From Thalassia testudinum (taxonomy: Eukaryota; Streptophyta; Magnoliopsida; Alismatales; Hydrocharitaceae): 64,000 nucleotides of DNA. The notes under the pieces were generated by a model, which saw only the letters and a list, made by a program, of their open reading frames with translations, was not told the DNA's origin and ran no database searches. The stretch covers positions 31,144,501 to 31,208,500 of the forward strand of contig JAZHRO010000002.1 of assembly GCA_037157565.1 (NCBI GenBank), given 5' to 3'. Positions 33,961 through 45,589 of this stretch are shown here, piece by piece. Both the position numbers and the translations under genes were made by a program. Every line of letters begins with the position of its first letter. The stretch's first letter is position 1.

Positions 33961-35622
33961 TGTTGAATGTTCGAATCTACGCTAACATGTTTGGTTTTGG
34001 AAAACCTGTCATTATAGTTCGAAAGCGAAGAACTTGTGTTCAACAAATAAAATTTATATCGAAAAGAATTCCGGGTCGAACACAGGGAGGCTACGTTGAT
34101 CTATATTGGCAATTATATTTTTTTAGGATTTTTGATAAGCAAGGTGAAATAATTACAATGGAGCTATCAAACTAAAAGAAAGAGAGAGAGAGAGAGAGAA
34201 AGAGATCATGCATTCAATATTTCAACTGTTTATACAATCAGACGAAATAAAAGTTACACTAGAAAGCAGGAAATTAATTACACTATAAAGCAGGAAAATT
34301 CTACACTAGAAAAGCTGTAAATAAGAATGGGAGAGAGAAGTTATCCTCCTCGATGAATGCTTGGACGACGAGCCGGACGAGACGACGTCTGGACGAAGGA
34401 GAACGGAGCAGGATGAGGGAGGACGAAGCAGCAGAGCGGGAACGGAGCAGTACGCCGTCGTCGTCGCGGGATCCACTTCCGAAGGGGGACGAAAATTTAG
34501 ACTTTATCTCGCGAGGAGCATCCCGGGTGTGGGACAAGCTTCTCTTGAGCTTTGGAGAGGTAGAGAGGAGAAGGAAGGGATGAAAATTTCGTATGGAGGA
34601 GGTCTCCTTTTATAGTTGCAAGGAGTGGGGGCAAAATGGACATTACAACTTCAAAACAATAAATGAGGGGTCTTTAGTGACGAATGAAACCGTCGCTAAA
34701 GCCCCCAATGTGGGCGTAGCTTCCGCGCTCACGCGCGCCCGCACATAACGCTTGCAACGTTCATCGATTCTCAGCCGTCCGATCGCTAGATCAGATGGCT
34801 TAAGATACGTCTCCGCTCGCCCGTTGTGCACCCGCCTGGCGCGTGCGATCACGTGTTCACGCCGCGCGTCCAATCGCGCGTTGACGCTATCGGGTGCGTG
34901 CGGCCGTTGGATCGCGATCGTGCGGTCAATCTGAGCGAGCCCGCTCGCCTCAGAAATCGCTTGGCGAGGCTCGAATGCGCGCCAGCACCTCGTGATAAGG
35001 CGTTGGACCGCTGCGCTGCCTCGCCCAAACGGTCGCGCGGATGATTTTAACGAGCTGCGTCCACAGTCGTTGGATTGAGATCCAATGGCGGAGAGGGGTT
35101 GGGTGCGCGGTCTTCATAGAATGTAGGCGGCCATTTGGGCAGTCGAGATGGTGCCACATGGTGCCATCTTGGCCGTCCATTTTCTGGAAGTTGTAGATGG
35201 TGCCACGGATGTCGGATTGACTCGATTTTTGCGTCGTTGAGCTGCAATCGTCGATCCGAATTCATCCATATGGTCGGATTTGTCATCTGAAGTGTGGATT
35301 TACACCATCCTGGCCCTTGATCTTCTAGGGTTCCCGGGTCACTATCTGATGCTACGGATGCCTGATTAGGGCGATCTTGGAGTCGTTGAACTCCAATTGT
35401 CGCCCTGATCACATCTATATGGTTGGATCTTTGATCCGAGGCCCCGATAAAATATTTGCCCTATCCAAGCACATAAAAGGAGACAATTAACCTCCATTTT
35501 ATTCAAACTACTCTAAATGCACGATGATGCTTGTTATGCAATATTTATATCATGAAATGCAATCCTATGCTTAAGAACATGCATAAATAGACATTTTAAG
35601 TAGTGTAAATGTGTTTACATCA
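33961..35622 (-). mobile_element. 3' LTR of element D
   Basis: This 1,662-bp minus-strand LTR is nearly identical to 43931-45589. Features: TATA box 34606-34614, foldback GGGGTCTTTAGTGA.. (34667-34706), a CpG-dense stretch (34690-35050), and palindrome GATGGTGCCA-CA-TGGTGCCATC (35147-35168). Flanks are GGCGC on the left and AACGC on the right of D, an imperfect 5-bp duplication that differs by two G/A changes. Confidence 0.92.
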
Positions 35623-37020
35623 TACCCCCATGCCTATCTTTTGCTAGTCCATAGCAAAAACTATATGTTATTTATAAAAGAATTAGGTTGGATTATTTGG
35701 ACCTAAGTTTTTTTTCAATCATTAAGAAATTGTCTACTTAGGAACTGAAGTTTCAAAGACACAACAGTGCCCGGGTATCAGCCAAAATGCAGACCGCCTC
35801 AAGTCTCGCCTTAGTCAAAGAAAAATTTCTTTTTCTCTTTTTACTCTTTTCTAATTTTTTTTGGATTTTCAAATTTAAGGGTTTAAGAGTGGCTTTCTAC
35901 GGCCATTCAACTCACCCAAGATTTGATGAGAACCCTAAGCTTTAAGCATCTTATTGTGATTTGTGATAGACTCGTTGACTGGAAATTTAGAACGGACTTC
36001 GGATTTCTACGCCTCTAGGTGACCTAACAAGAATTCTGCGTAAAGGTGTATCTTTACAATCGGTAGCTTTCTCCCTGCTTTTAAATTTTTTTACGGGGTC
36101 AACACAAGGGTGAATCCAGTGTATCTCCCCGGTTTATTCTACTTCTTCGCTTCTTCCTAAGTGTTTTGGGAATTTTTAGTGCATTTTCTGAACTGGATTC
36201 TGGACAACCGATCGATGAGCTGTTACCACCGACAACTTGCCAGCCATACTCGTGCGGCGAAGTGTGGCTTATTTCTTTTTGTTCTTTCTCCTTTTCTTTT
36301 TGATTTTTTTTTTCTTCTTATTTTTTTTTTTTAAGTAGGTGGCTTCCCTGGTCTAAGATTTACCTAAAGGCAGCAAAAAGAGAAAGGTCCAGTGACTGGG
36401 CTCTGGACAACCTACCTATGGGCTGTTACCCACGATAACTTGCCATCCATATCACCCTAGAAGGTTCATTAGCTACCCAATTTCCGTTAGAATCGCCGAT
36501 CAATGAGTCAGTGCAAAGAAAGTGTGTAGATGCTTAAAACTCAAAATTCCCTCAAATCAGAGGGCGGGTTGATAAGTCGTGTACTTATCACCCAAACTTA
36601 TTTATTCCAATTATAATAGAATTAAGATGGCGGGGACTCAAAGACAAATCCACATTTTAGTGGATATACAGGCTAATTAAGTCCAAAGACCTGAGGGGTC
36701 TTTGTGTTCAGATCCTAATGTAAAATTTCTTAGGATTGAAAAGTCCTAATGTCCAACTAATCCTTCCTAATTTTTTTTTTAAATAAGAAGAGGGAAACAA
36801 TTTATATGGATTTCACAAAGCTGACCAAATAATTCAAAAATAAATCCACCCCCTCATGCCTAGCTGATGCAATGTCCTCATTGAAAAAGAGACATGAAAG
36901 AAAGGGTAGAATATGAAAGATGTCACCTGGATATGAAGCTCGTATCAGCCTTGTGTCATATGTACAACTGCTGAGTTTAATGTCGTCAGCTAGGCGAAGT
37001 CCAGCCAAAGAAGTCACAGA
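35623..37020 (-). mobile_element. Post-pol noncoding region of element D
   Basis: In minus-strand order this holds the internal polypurine motif (36890-36846), the hairpin TGATAAGT-ACACG-ACTTATCA (36590-36570), two copies of the GGCTGGCAAGTTGTC-type motif (36450-36397 and 36248-36193), the terminal hairpin TTTTGCTA-TGGAC-TAGCAAAA (35659-35639) and the purine tract AGGCATGGGGGTA ending at 35623. No ORF is present, so D lacks the env-like gene that some Athila elements carry after pol. Confidence 0.8.
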
Positions 37021-39669
37021 ATGGCTAGAGCAACAGAGTCTGAAACGGGTTCTGGAAGATTACGGTCAACAACAGGCTTCAGACGTTGACCGTTAACTTT
37101 AAAGGTGTTACCTGTCTTTGGGTCAGAAATCTAAACGGCACCATTTAGAAAAATCTGATCAATTATGAATGGGCCATTCCATTTAGATCTAAGTTTACCA
37201 GGAAAGAGCTTAAGTTTAGAATCGAATAACCAGACCTTCTGGTTTGGCTCAAAGCTCTTGCGGGAAATCAATTCATCATGTAGAGCTTTGGTCCGAGCCT
37301 TGTAGATCTTGGCATTCTCGTAAGCATCATTTCTAAGCTCCTCCAACTCAGATAGTTGGAGTTTCCTGGTCCTCCCAGCTAGATTCAGATCTAAATTGCA
37401 TTGTTTGATTGCCCAGAATGCCCTGTGTTCAATCTCTACGGGTAGATGACACGCCTTTCCATACACCAAACTGAATGGAGACATGTCGATGGGCGTTTTA
37501 TACGTCGTATGGTAGGCCCAAAGAGCGTCCTCCAGCTTTTGAGTCCAATCCTTGCGATCAGTCCTAACTGTTTTTTTGCATAATGTTCTTGATCTCTCGA
37601 TTGGAGATCTCGACTTGTCCATTTGTTTGGGGATGGTAAGGTGTGGAAATTTGATGATTAACCCCGTATTTGGCCAATAAATTCCAAAATTGGGCATTAG
37701 TAAAATGAGTGCCACCATCACTGATGATAGCCCTCGGAATCCCGAACCTATTGAAGATATTTTTCTTGACAAAATTGATGACCACCTTGTGGTCATTGGT
37801 TCAGGTGGGAATTGCCTCAATCCATTTGGACACATAATCAACAGCAACAAGAATGTACTGATGTCCAAATGAAGGGATAAAGGGTCCCATGAAATCGATG
37901 CCCCAAACATCGAAAATTTCGATAGGAAGAATAGGGTTTAGGGGCATCATGTCTCTCTTAGTTATGCTCCCGAGTGCCTGACATCGAGAACATGACCTTG
38001 AGAAATCCTGGGCATCCTTGAATAAAGATGGCCAATAGAAGCCGGATTGCAAGATTTTTGTAGCCGTCTTTTTCCCGGAGAAATGTCCACCACACCCAGA
38101 TGCATGGCAGAACTCGAGTATACTGTTGAATTCATTCTCCGGTATACATCGACGAATAATCTGATCAGAGCTGATGCGATACAGTTCAGGGTCCTCCCAA
38201 AAGTAGTATTTGGCCTCAGATTTGAGTCTATCCCATTGTTGCTTGGTCCAATCCTGGGGGATTTGACCAACGGCCAAATAGTTAACAATGTCAGTAAACC
38301 ATGGGGTGTGGACAGCTAAAACAGTAAGAATGGTTTCGTCCGGAAAAGTGTCAGCAATCGGAATGTCCGGACAAGAAGAATCACCTAGGAGTCTCGACAA
38401 ATGATCTGCCACCACATTTTGTACCCCGATTTTATCCTTGATTTCAAGATCAAATTCTTGAAGAAGAAGAATCCAACGAATAAGCCGGGGTTTAGCATCC
38501 TTTTTAGCCAAGAGATGTCTCAAGGTCGAGTGGTCGGTATAAACAATAACATGAGACCCCAAGAGATAAGCCCTGAATTTTTCCAACGCAAATACTACAG
38601 CTAGTAATTCCTTTTCAGTAACAGTGTAATTCCTCTGGGCTTCATCCAAAGTTTTACTAGCGTAGTAAATGACAGAGGGCTTTCGGTCAATTTTCTGACC
38701 CAGGACAGCCCCGACCGCGTAATCAGAAGCGTCGGTCATGATCTCAAATGGGGCTGTCCAAATTGGTGGTTGCAAAATTGGAGCACAGGTGATTGCCGTT
38801 TTTAGGAAATCAAATGCCTTTCGGCATGATTTGTCAAAAGCAAATGGCGTTTCTTTGGCAAGAAGATTACTCAAAGGGCGGGCAACCTTCGAGAAATCCT
38901 TGATGAATCTTCGCGAAAATCCCACATGTCCAAGAAATGATCTGATTTGTTTAACAGATGTGGGAGGTGGAAGTTTAGCGATAGCATCAACCTTAGCTTT
39001 GTCCACTTCAATTCCCTATTCAGAGATTACATGACCCAAAACGATGCCCTCTTGGGTCATGAAATGACTCTTTTCCCAGCTAAGGACCAGTCGTGTCTTG
39101 ATACATCGCTTAAGAATCATTTCCAAATTAGCCAAACAAGAGTCAAATGATTCTCCGAAAATAGAGAAATCATCCATGAAGACTTCCATAAACTCTCCCA
39201 CAATGTCAGAAAAAATGGCTAGCATACACCTTTGAAAAGTCGCAGGTGCATTGCATAACCCGAAAGGCATCCTACGAAAAGCAAAGGTTCCGTAGGGACA
39301 GGTGAAAGTAGTTTTTTCCTGATCCTCGGGATGGATAGGAACTTGGTTGTATCCCAAGTAGCCATCAAGAAAATAGAAGTACTTCTGCCTGGCTAATTTT
39401 TCCAAGATTTGATCAATGAAGGGCAGGGGAAAATGATCCTTTTTAGTGGCAGTGTTCAGCTTCCTGTAATCAATACAAACTCTCCAAGAAGAAGCTGAAC
39501 GAGTTGTGACAGATTCTCCTCTCTCATTAGTCACAACAGTAATCCCGGCTTTCTTTGGAACAATCTGAACGGGACTTACCCAGGGACTGTCAGAGATTGG
39601 ATAAATAATTCCTGCATCGAGCCACTTGATGATTTCCTTTTTGACCACTTCTCGCATATTTGGATTCAA
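37021..39669 (-). pseudogene. pol: RT, RNase H and integrase of element D, broken
   Basis: In minus-strand order: reverse transcriptase from 39669 (R-E-V-V-K-K-E-I-I-K-W-L), with catalytic F-M-D-D near 39165; RNase H with F-E-I-M-T-D-A-S-D near 38735, T-E-K-E-L-L-A and Y-T-D-H-S; integrase with an H-H-C-C zinc region ([13 protein letters not shown]) near 38100-37970 and core D of W-G-I-D-F-M-G near 37890, then D-G-G-T-H-F and the C-terminal G-A-V-x-I-S-D-P. Breaks: stop at about 39013, TGA at about 37801 (consistent with a CGA codon), an extra A in the run at 37571-37577 that shifts the frame, and a stop at 37131. All parts are present, so D was autonomous recently. Confidence 0.9.
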
Positions 39670-42600
39670 TCTCCTCTACATCTCCCGAGAAGGGCGGGAT
39701 CCATCTTCCAAAAATATTCTATGATTACAGTAAGATGGCTCGATCCCCCTGAGGTCATGAATGGTCCAACCAATTGCCTCCTTATGTTCCTTTAGGACCT
39801 TAATCAATTTAATCTCTTGCTCCTTTGTCAATTTAGCACTGATAATCACAGGGAGCGTATTCTGAGGTCCTAAAAATTGATATTTCAAATTCTCGGGCAA
39901 TGGTTTCAATTCGAGCTGGGGTGGGGTGATGATTGATGGTAGGGTAGATGCTGAAGATTCGACAAGAGGGAGAGGTTGTGAGTGAACAAAATCAGTAACC
40001 TCTTCTGAAGATGTTAGGTCAGAGGGTTGCGGGTCAAATTCATCAACCAAATAGGAACTTTCAATTGAAGAAACTGTCAAACAAGTTTCAATATTAACAT
40101 TATCCTCATCAAGTTCCTCAATAAATCCACAATCCTTAAATTTGTTGATCGCCTTAAAAATATCCAATTTCATCCGTTGGTCCCCAAAGGCGATTTCCAT
40201 GCTACTGCTTTCACAATTAATATTGGCCTTTGCGGTAGCTAGGAACGGACGGCCCAAAATGATGGGCATGTTCCTCAGATTATCTGGTACATCCATGTCA
40301 AGAACAAGGAAATCTACAGGAAAATAGAAATCCTTAACCTTAACTATAACATCTTCAATAACGCCTCACGGGTTTGTGACCGAATGGTCCGCTAACTGTA
40401 GCGTTACTGAAGTTGGCCGAAGTTCACCTAACCCAAACTTCTCGTAGAGAGAAGTTGGAATTAGGTTGATGGATGCACCGAGATCCAAAAGTGCTCTATC
40501 AAATGTGTAATCTCCGATAACGCAAGAAATCAAAGGAGCACCAGGATCTCTCTTTTTCTGAGGGAGGAAGTGCAGGATAACAGAACTAGCCTGCTTGGAG
40601 AGTACCACCTTCCTCGGAACAGATTCTCTCGACTTACGCTTTTGTGTACATAATTCCTTTAAAAATCTTGCGTAAGCCGGTATGTGCTTGATAGCATCAA
40701 GGAGCGGGATATTGATCTCAACATTCTTAAATAAATTCAGAAGCTCCTCATTGCTATCAACAGACTTCTTCTTTGCTTTGGTTAAGGCTTCAGGAAAAGG
40801 AACATGAGTCAGATCTTTGGAATCAGGTTCCTGAGCCTTGATTTCTCCTCTAGAATTCTCCTCTCTCTCCTCAGGTTCTTCAGGATTCAAAAGATTAGAA
40901 TAGTGTGGTTGTGGATCCTGAGTCCTCTTACCACTCCTCAAAGTGACAGAATTTGCAGAAGCGTAAGAATTTGGGTCTTGGGGATGGTTAGGAAAGATTG
41001 GAGGGGCTTGATTGACCATGAATTGTTGATTTGCAGAAGAAGAAGAAGATGAGGAACCCTGCTCAACCACCTGAGCATGTGCGTGCAGGTCCCTCTGATT
41101 TCCGTACCCTTGGGCTTGATTACCCGAATTCATAATGTTTCGCGGATTAGGTACGGGTTGGGATGGTAGAGATCTGAGTTGACGAGAGTTAGCACTAAGC
41201 CCAGATTGCAAGTTGTCCAACGAGTTTTTCATTTGCTGCATGAGCTGGAGCATAGATCCTTGCATCTCTACCATTTGACAGTTCAAATCAGTCTGCCCTG
41301 CGGGTTGACGGGCATTCCAAGCTGGCTGATTGACCTGATTCGGAGGCAACTGAGTATATACTTGACCTTGACCCATTGGTCGTTGCGGAGCATAGTTGCC
41401 GGGTCGGAATTGGGTCTGTTGCCCCGGATTTTTCCAAGAGAAGTTAGGGTGGTTTCTCCAACCTGGATTATAGGCATTCAAGTAGGGGTTGGATCTAACA
41501 TTCTCTTGTACAGCACAGACATCCTCATAGGGTGAGGATGGAGAGAAAGAAAGGGAAGGGTTAGAAAAATTGGGATCAAAGGCCCCAGTTGGGAACCCAT
41601 GGGGTTCCGAAAAATGCTAACTCATAGGCTGAGTCGCATCGAGTTGAGTCACGAACTCTCGTCCAGAAGGAGCTCGTGAAGAATGGAATCCCAAATTTTG
41701 GGATTGAGTGGATTGAGAGTTGATCATAGAATTGCCAGCCATCCACTCTTCCATTCTTTTAGCAACCAAGTCCACTTTATCAAGTTTATTACAAATCAAT
41801 TCCATATCAAATGAATGAGAGTCATGGACTTCATTGACATTTGATCTGGGTTGCTGGGACCGGTTAAAAGTATCCATGGAGGCATGATTAATTAAATTCT
41901 CACTCATTTCCTCAAATAAATCATGTGCACTATCTGCATCTTTATTGAGGAAATTGCCTCCGCAAGAATCATCCACATGGTTTCTGAGTTGCTCAGTCAA
42001 CCCATGATAGAAAATCTGCACGAGTTGCCATTTCGGCACCTCGTGGTGTGGACACCTCCGCAATAAGTCCTGGAATCGCTCCCAGGCCACATGAAACTGC
42101 TCCCCCGGCCGCTAGGTAAAGGTAGTGATTGCCCGTCTCAAAGCATTGGTACGACTGACTGGGAAGAATTTCTTCAGAAAGGCCGATTTCAACTCATTCC
42201 AAGTTGTAATTGGTCTTCCTATTGTCCTATACTAATGCGCGGCCTTATCCCTAAGAGAGTGGGGGAAGAGCCTCATGATCATTTGCTCCTCGTTTACGTT
42301 TCGAGACTTGGTGGTCTAGACTAAAGTGGTCAAGTCCTCCAAGTGCTGAAATAGATCTTCGGAGCCAAGCCCATGATAATGTTTAATCAGGCTTAACACT
42401 TGGGGCTTGATTTCTACGTCACCGGCTGGAATCTGGACGCCGGGTCGTTCCCCGTAATTTGAAGGATCATAAAATCCTTCAAAGGTTGAGTGCCCTGCAT
42501 TCTCTGGAACCATTCGTGCATTCTCTGCATTTGTTCCAGCTGCCTTCGAAATTCTTCCTGTGGATTTCCAAGCAGAGGAGGCTGTTGTTCGGCCATGGGA

Positions 42601-42686
42601 TCAAATTGACCAAAATCTAACTTGCACCTCCTAGAATGTTCTAATGGTCCTTCCAATCGGGGATTCAATGACCGTCTTCCTAGCAT
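39670..42686 (-). pseudogene. gag: gag and protease of element D, broken
   Basis: The start at 42686 reads M-L-G-R-R-S-L-N-P-R-L-E-G-P. A missing T near 42470 shifts the frame inside K-D-F-Y-D-P; D2 has the intact run. Gag core motifs follow (F-L-K-K-F-F-P, W-E-R-F-Q-D-L-L-R-R-C-P-H-H), with stops near 42316, 42230, 42110 and 41617. The open stretch 41481-40366 holds the Gln/Pro/Asn-rich C-terminus, then the protease active site A-L-L-D-L-G-A-S-I-N-L-I-P near 40490. A TGA at about 40366 breaks the protease; I-L-G-R-P-F-L-A-T-A is near 40260. A linker leads to a TAG at about 39673 just before RT. Apart from the gag frameshift, one frame joins gag to RT, so D encoded a single Gag-Pol polyprotein. 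Confidence 0.88.
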
Positions 42687-43909
42687 AAACTAGGAGTAGG
42701 TCGGAAGGACCGGGGATAGGGACCCTGCAGCACAACAAAATAAGGCTGTTCGTAAGTGGGGTAGCCTAAGGATCTACTGACTCCCAAAACCTGCCTTAAG
42801 ATTATAAATGATTTACTATACTTGTGTCTGTTTAATCCAACCAGTTAGAAGGAGGGACTGGGGAGAAGGTTCTTCCTTTGGCTTTCGCCTCCGGTTCCTA
42901 GTGTGCCCCCCAGCCGCGGTCGTTTGACGCTACTCCCCTAGCTAGACATCAGATTAATTAGTACAAGTAGGTTAATTAGAAACAATCTCAGACTAGGCCC
43001 TGAAGAGCAAATCAAACCTTAAGGCCAACGTCTACTCAATTTTATTAAGGCCTGGGATTGTGGTGCTTATGGAATGTGATGGCCCTTACAATGGGTTGTG
43101 CCCTTAATGATTGATTGAAATTTGTGTAAGTGCGTGCACAACCAGGGTTTTCAAGCAAGATTATTTATAATGCGTGAATTTTAATGTTCAAATCTTGCTT
43201 AAGTAGCTTTTAGGGTTTCAAATTAGGTGAATTGCAATCAAGTTTCTAGGAAAACCAAGTTGTAAAACACGGGTGAAGATAGTTTTCCTTTAAAATCAGA
43301 AAGAAAGTGGAGTGCCTGGAATATACCTAGATTGAAAACCCTATGGAGGAGCTACTTGATGAGTTGGTTTTAAATAAAGTGGTGCGGCCCAAACAACTCA
43401 AACAATTGGCCACAATTGCACCACTAAGTTAGGCACTCAAAGATGGTTAACCTAGAATGATTTCTACTATGTTATGTGTTGCTCTGTGTGTACCGGTTCC
43501 ACAGATCAGAACCCGGTTGAGTAGAAAACGAATCAAGTTGATCAAGTGCCTTGAATGTGGGTGTGTGTTGTGTGTTTGTTGAAAATTACCCCACAAGATT
43601 ATCTTTTTGTTATTTTTTTATGAATGAGGGTGGAATGAATGTGAGTGGAAATCCAAACAACCAAACTATTCCTAGGATTTATGCAAACACCTAGGTTAAT
43701 TGGAATTTGGATTTAATATGGCGAATGAAATCTATGGAGGGGGAAAGAATTGGGGAGCACTTACAGTTGTCTTCAACTGCACTTTACTCCAGTCTACCGC
43801 TTGTTGATTCCTTGATGGAGGTCTCTGCAAAACAATAGACACAAGAGAAAGCTAGTTAGAAAACAAATAAAGTGCAAGAAATGCGAAGAAAAGATCGGAA
43901 ATCGTTGCC
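42687..43909 (-). mobile_element. Leader of element D
   Basis: Noncoding leader close to that of D2 and, more distantly, C. The conserved block lies at 42917-42930 (plus strand GGTCGTTTGACGC), about 235 nt from the gag start motif and 325 nt from the internal Met of M-A-E-Q-Q-P-P. No gene is seen. Confidence 0.8.
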
Positions 43910-43927
43910 TCCCCGGCAATGGCGCCA
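43910..43927 (-). promoter_or_regulatory. Primer binding site (tRNA-Asp) of D
   Basis: The plus strand reads TCCCCGGCAATGGCGCCA, which equals the plant tRNA-Asp 3' end with one difference, 3 bases from the LTR. Confidence 0.9.
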
Positions 43928-43930
43928 AAA

Positions 43931-45589
43931 TGTTGAACGTTCGAATCTACGCTAACGTGTTTGGTTTTGGAAAACCTGTCGTTGTAGTTCGAAAGTGAAG
44001 AACTCGTGTTCAACAAATAAAATTTATACCGAAAAGAATTTCGGATCGAATACAGGGAGGCTACGTTGATCTATATTCGCAATTATATTTTTTTAGGATT
44101 TTTGATAAGCAAGGTGAAATAATTACAATGGAGCTATCAAACTAAAAGAAAGAGAGAGAGAGAGAGAAAGAGATCGTGCATTCAATATTTCAACTGTCTA
44201 TACAATCAGATGAAATAAAAGTTACACTAGAAAGCAGGAAATCAATTACACTATAAAGCAGGAAAATTCTACACTAGAAAAGCTGTAAATAAGAATGGGA
44301 GAGAGAAGTTATCCTCCTCGACGAATGCTTGGAGGACGAGCCGGACGAGACGACGTCTGGACGAAGGAGAACGGAGCAGGATGACCGAGGATGAAGCAGC
44401 AGAGCGGGAACGGAGCAGACGCCGTCGTCGTCATGGGATCCACTTCCGAAGGGGGACAAAAATTTAGACTTTATCTCGCGAGGAGCATCTCGGGGGTGGG
44501 ACAAGCTTCTCTTGAGCTTTGGAGAGGTAGAGAGGAGAAGGAAGGGATGAAAATTTCGTATGGAGGAGGTCTCCTTTTATAGTTGCAAGGAGTGGGGGCA
44601 AAATGGACATTACAACTTCAAAACAATAAATGAGGGGTCTTTAGTGACGGATGAAACCGTCGCTAAAGCCCCCAACGTGGGCGTAGCTTCCACGCCCACG
44701 CGCGCCCACGCGTAACGCTTGCAACGTTTGTTGACTCTCAGCCGTCCGATCGCGAGATCGGACGGCTTAAGATGCGTCTTCGCCCGCTCGTTGTGCGCCT
44801 GCTTGGCACGTGCGATCACGTGTTCACTCCGCGCGTCCAATCGCGTGTCAGCGCTAATCGGGCGCGCGCGGTAGTTGGATCGCGATCGTGCGGTCGATCG
44901 GAGCACGCCCGCTCGCCTCAGAAACCGCTTGGCGAGGCTCAAATGCACGCCAGCGCCTCGCGATAAGGTGCTGGACCGCTGCGTTGCCTCGCCGAAATGC
45001 TCGCGTGGATGATTTTAACGAGCTGCATCCACAGCCGTTGGATTGAGATCCAACGACAGAGAGGGGTCGGGTGCGCGGTCTTCATAGAATGTAGGCGGCC
45101 GTTTGGGCGGTCAAGATGGTGCCACGTGGCGCCATCCTGGCTGTCCATTTTCTGGAAGTTGTAGATGGTGCCACGGATGTCGGATTGACTCGATTTTTGC
45201 GTCGTTGAGCTGCAATCGTCGATCCGAATTCATCCGTGCAGTCGGATTTGTCATATGAAGTGCGGATTTACACCATCCTACCCCTTGATCTTCTAGGGTT
45301 CCCGGGTCACTATCTGATGCTACGGATGCCTGATTAGGGCGATCTTGGAGTCGTTGAACTCCAATTGTCGCCCTGATCACATCCATACGGTTGGATCTTT
45401 GATCCGAGCCCCAATAAAATATTTGCCCTGTTCAAGCACATAAAAGGAGACAATTAACCTCCATTTTATTCAAACTACTCTAAATGCAAGATGATGCATG
45501 TTATGCAATATTTATATCATTAAATGCAATCCTATGCTTAAGAACATGCATAAATAGACATTTTAAGTAGTGTAAATGTGTTTACATCA
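43931..45589 (-). mobile_element. 5' LTR of element D
   Basis: This 1,659-bp LTR in minus orientation starts TGATGTAAACACATTTAC (45589 downwards). TATA box at 44573-44581, foldback 44634-44673, CpG-dense stretch 44690-45010, G-box palindrome GATGGTGCCA-CG-TGGCGCCATC (45115-45136), U5 motif near 44043-44070. Most differences from the 3' copy that I can see are C/T or G/A at CG sites, as expected from methylation decay. Confidence 0.92.

Noticed and set aside
34183..34200. GA microsatellite as an independent feature
   Set aside because: It is part of the D LTR and is repeated at 44155-44166; an ordinary dinucleotide run.
35623..37020. env-like gene after pol in D
   Set aside because: The region is full of stops and contains conserved noncoding motifs instead; no signal peptide or membrane protein ORF is present.
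37131..37910. 259-codon ORF as a separate gene
   Set aside because: Its C-terminal two thirds are the integrase C-terminus after a one-base shift; the N-terminal third is out-of-frame sequence of the integrase core.
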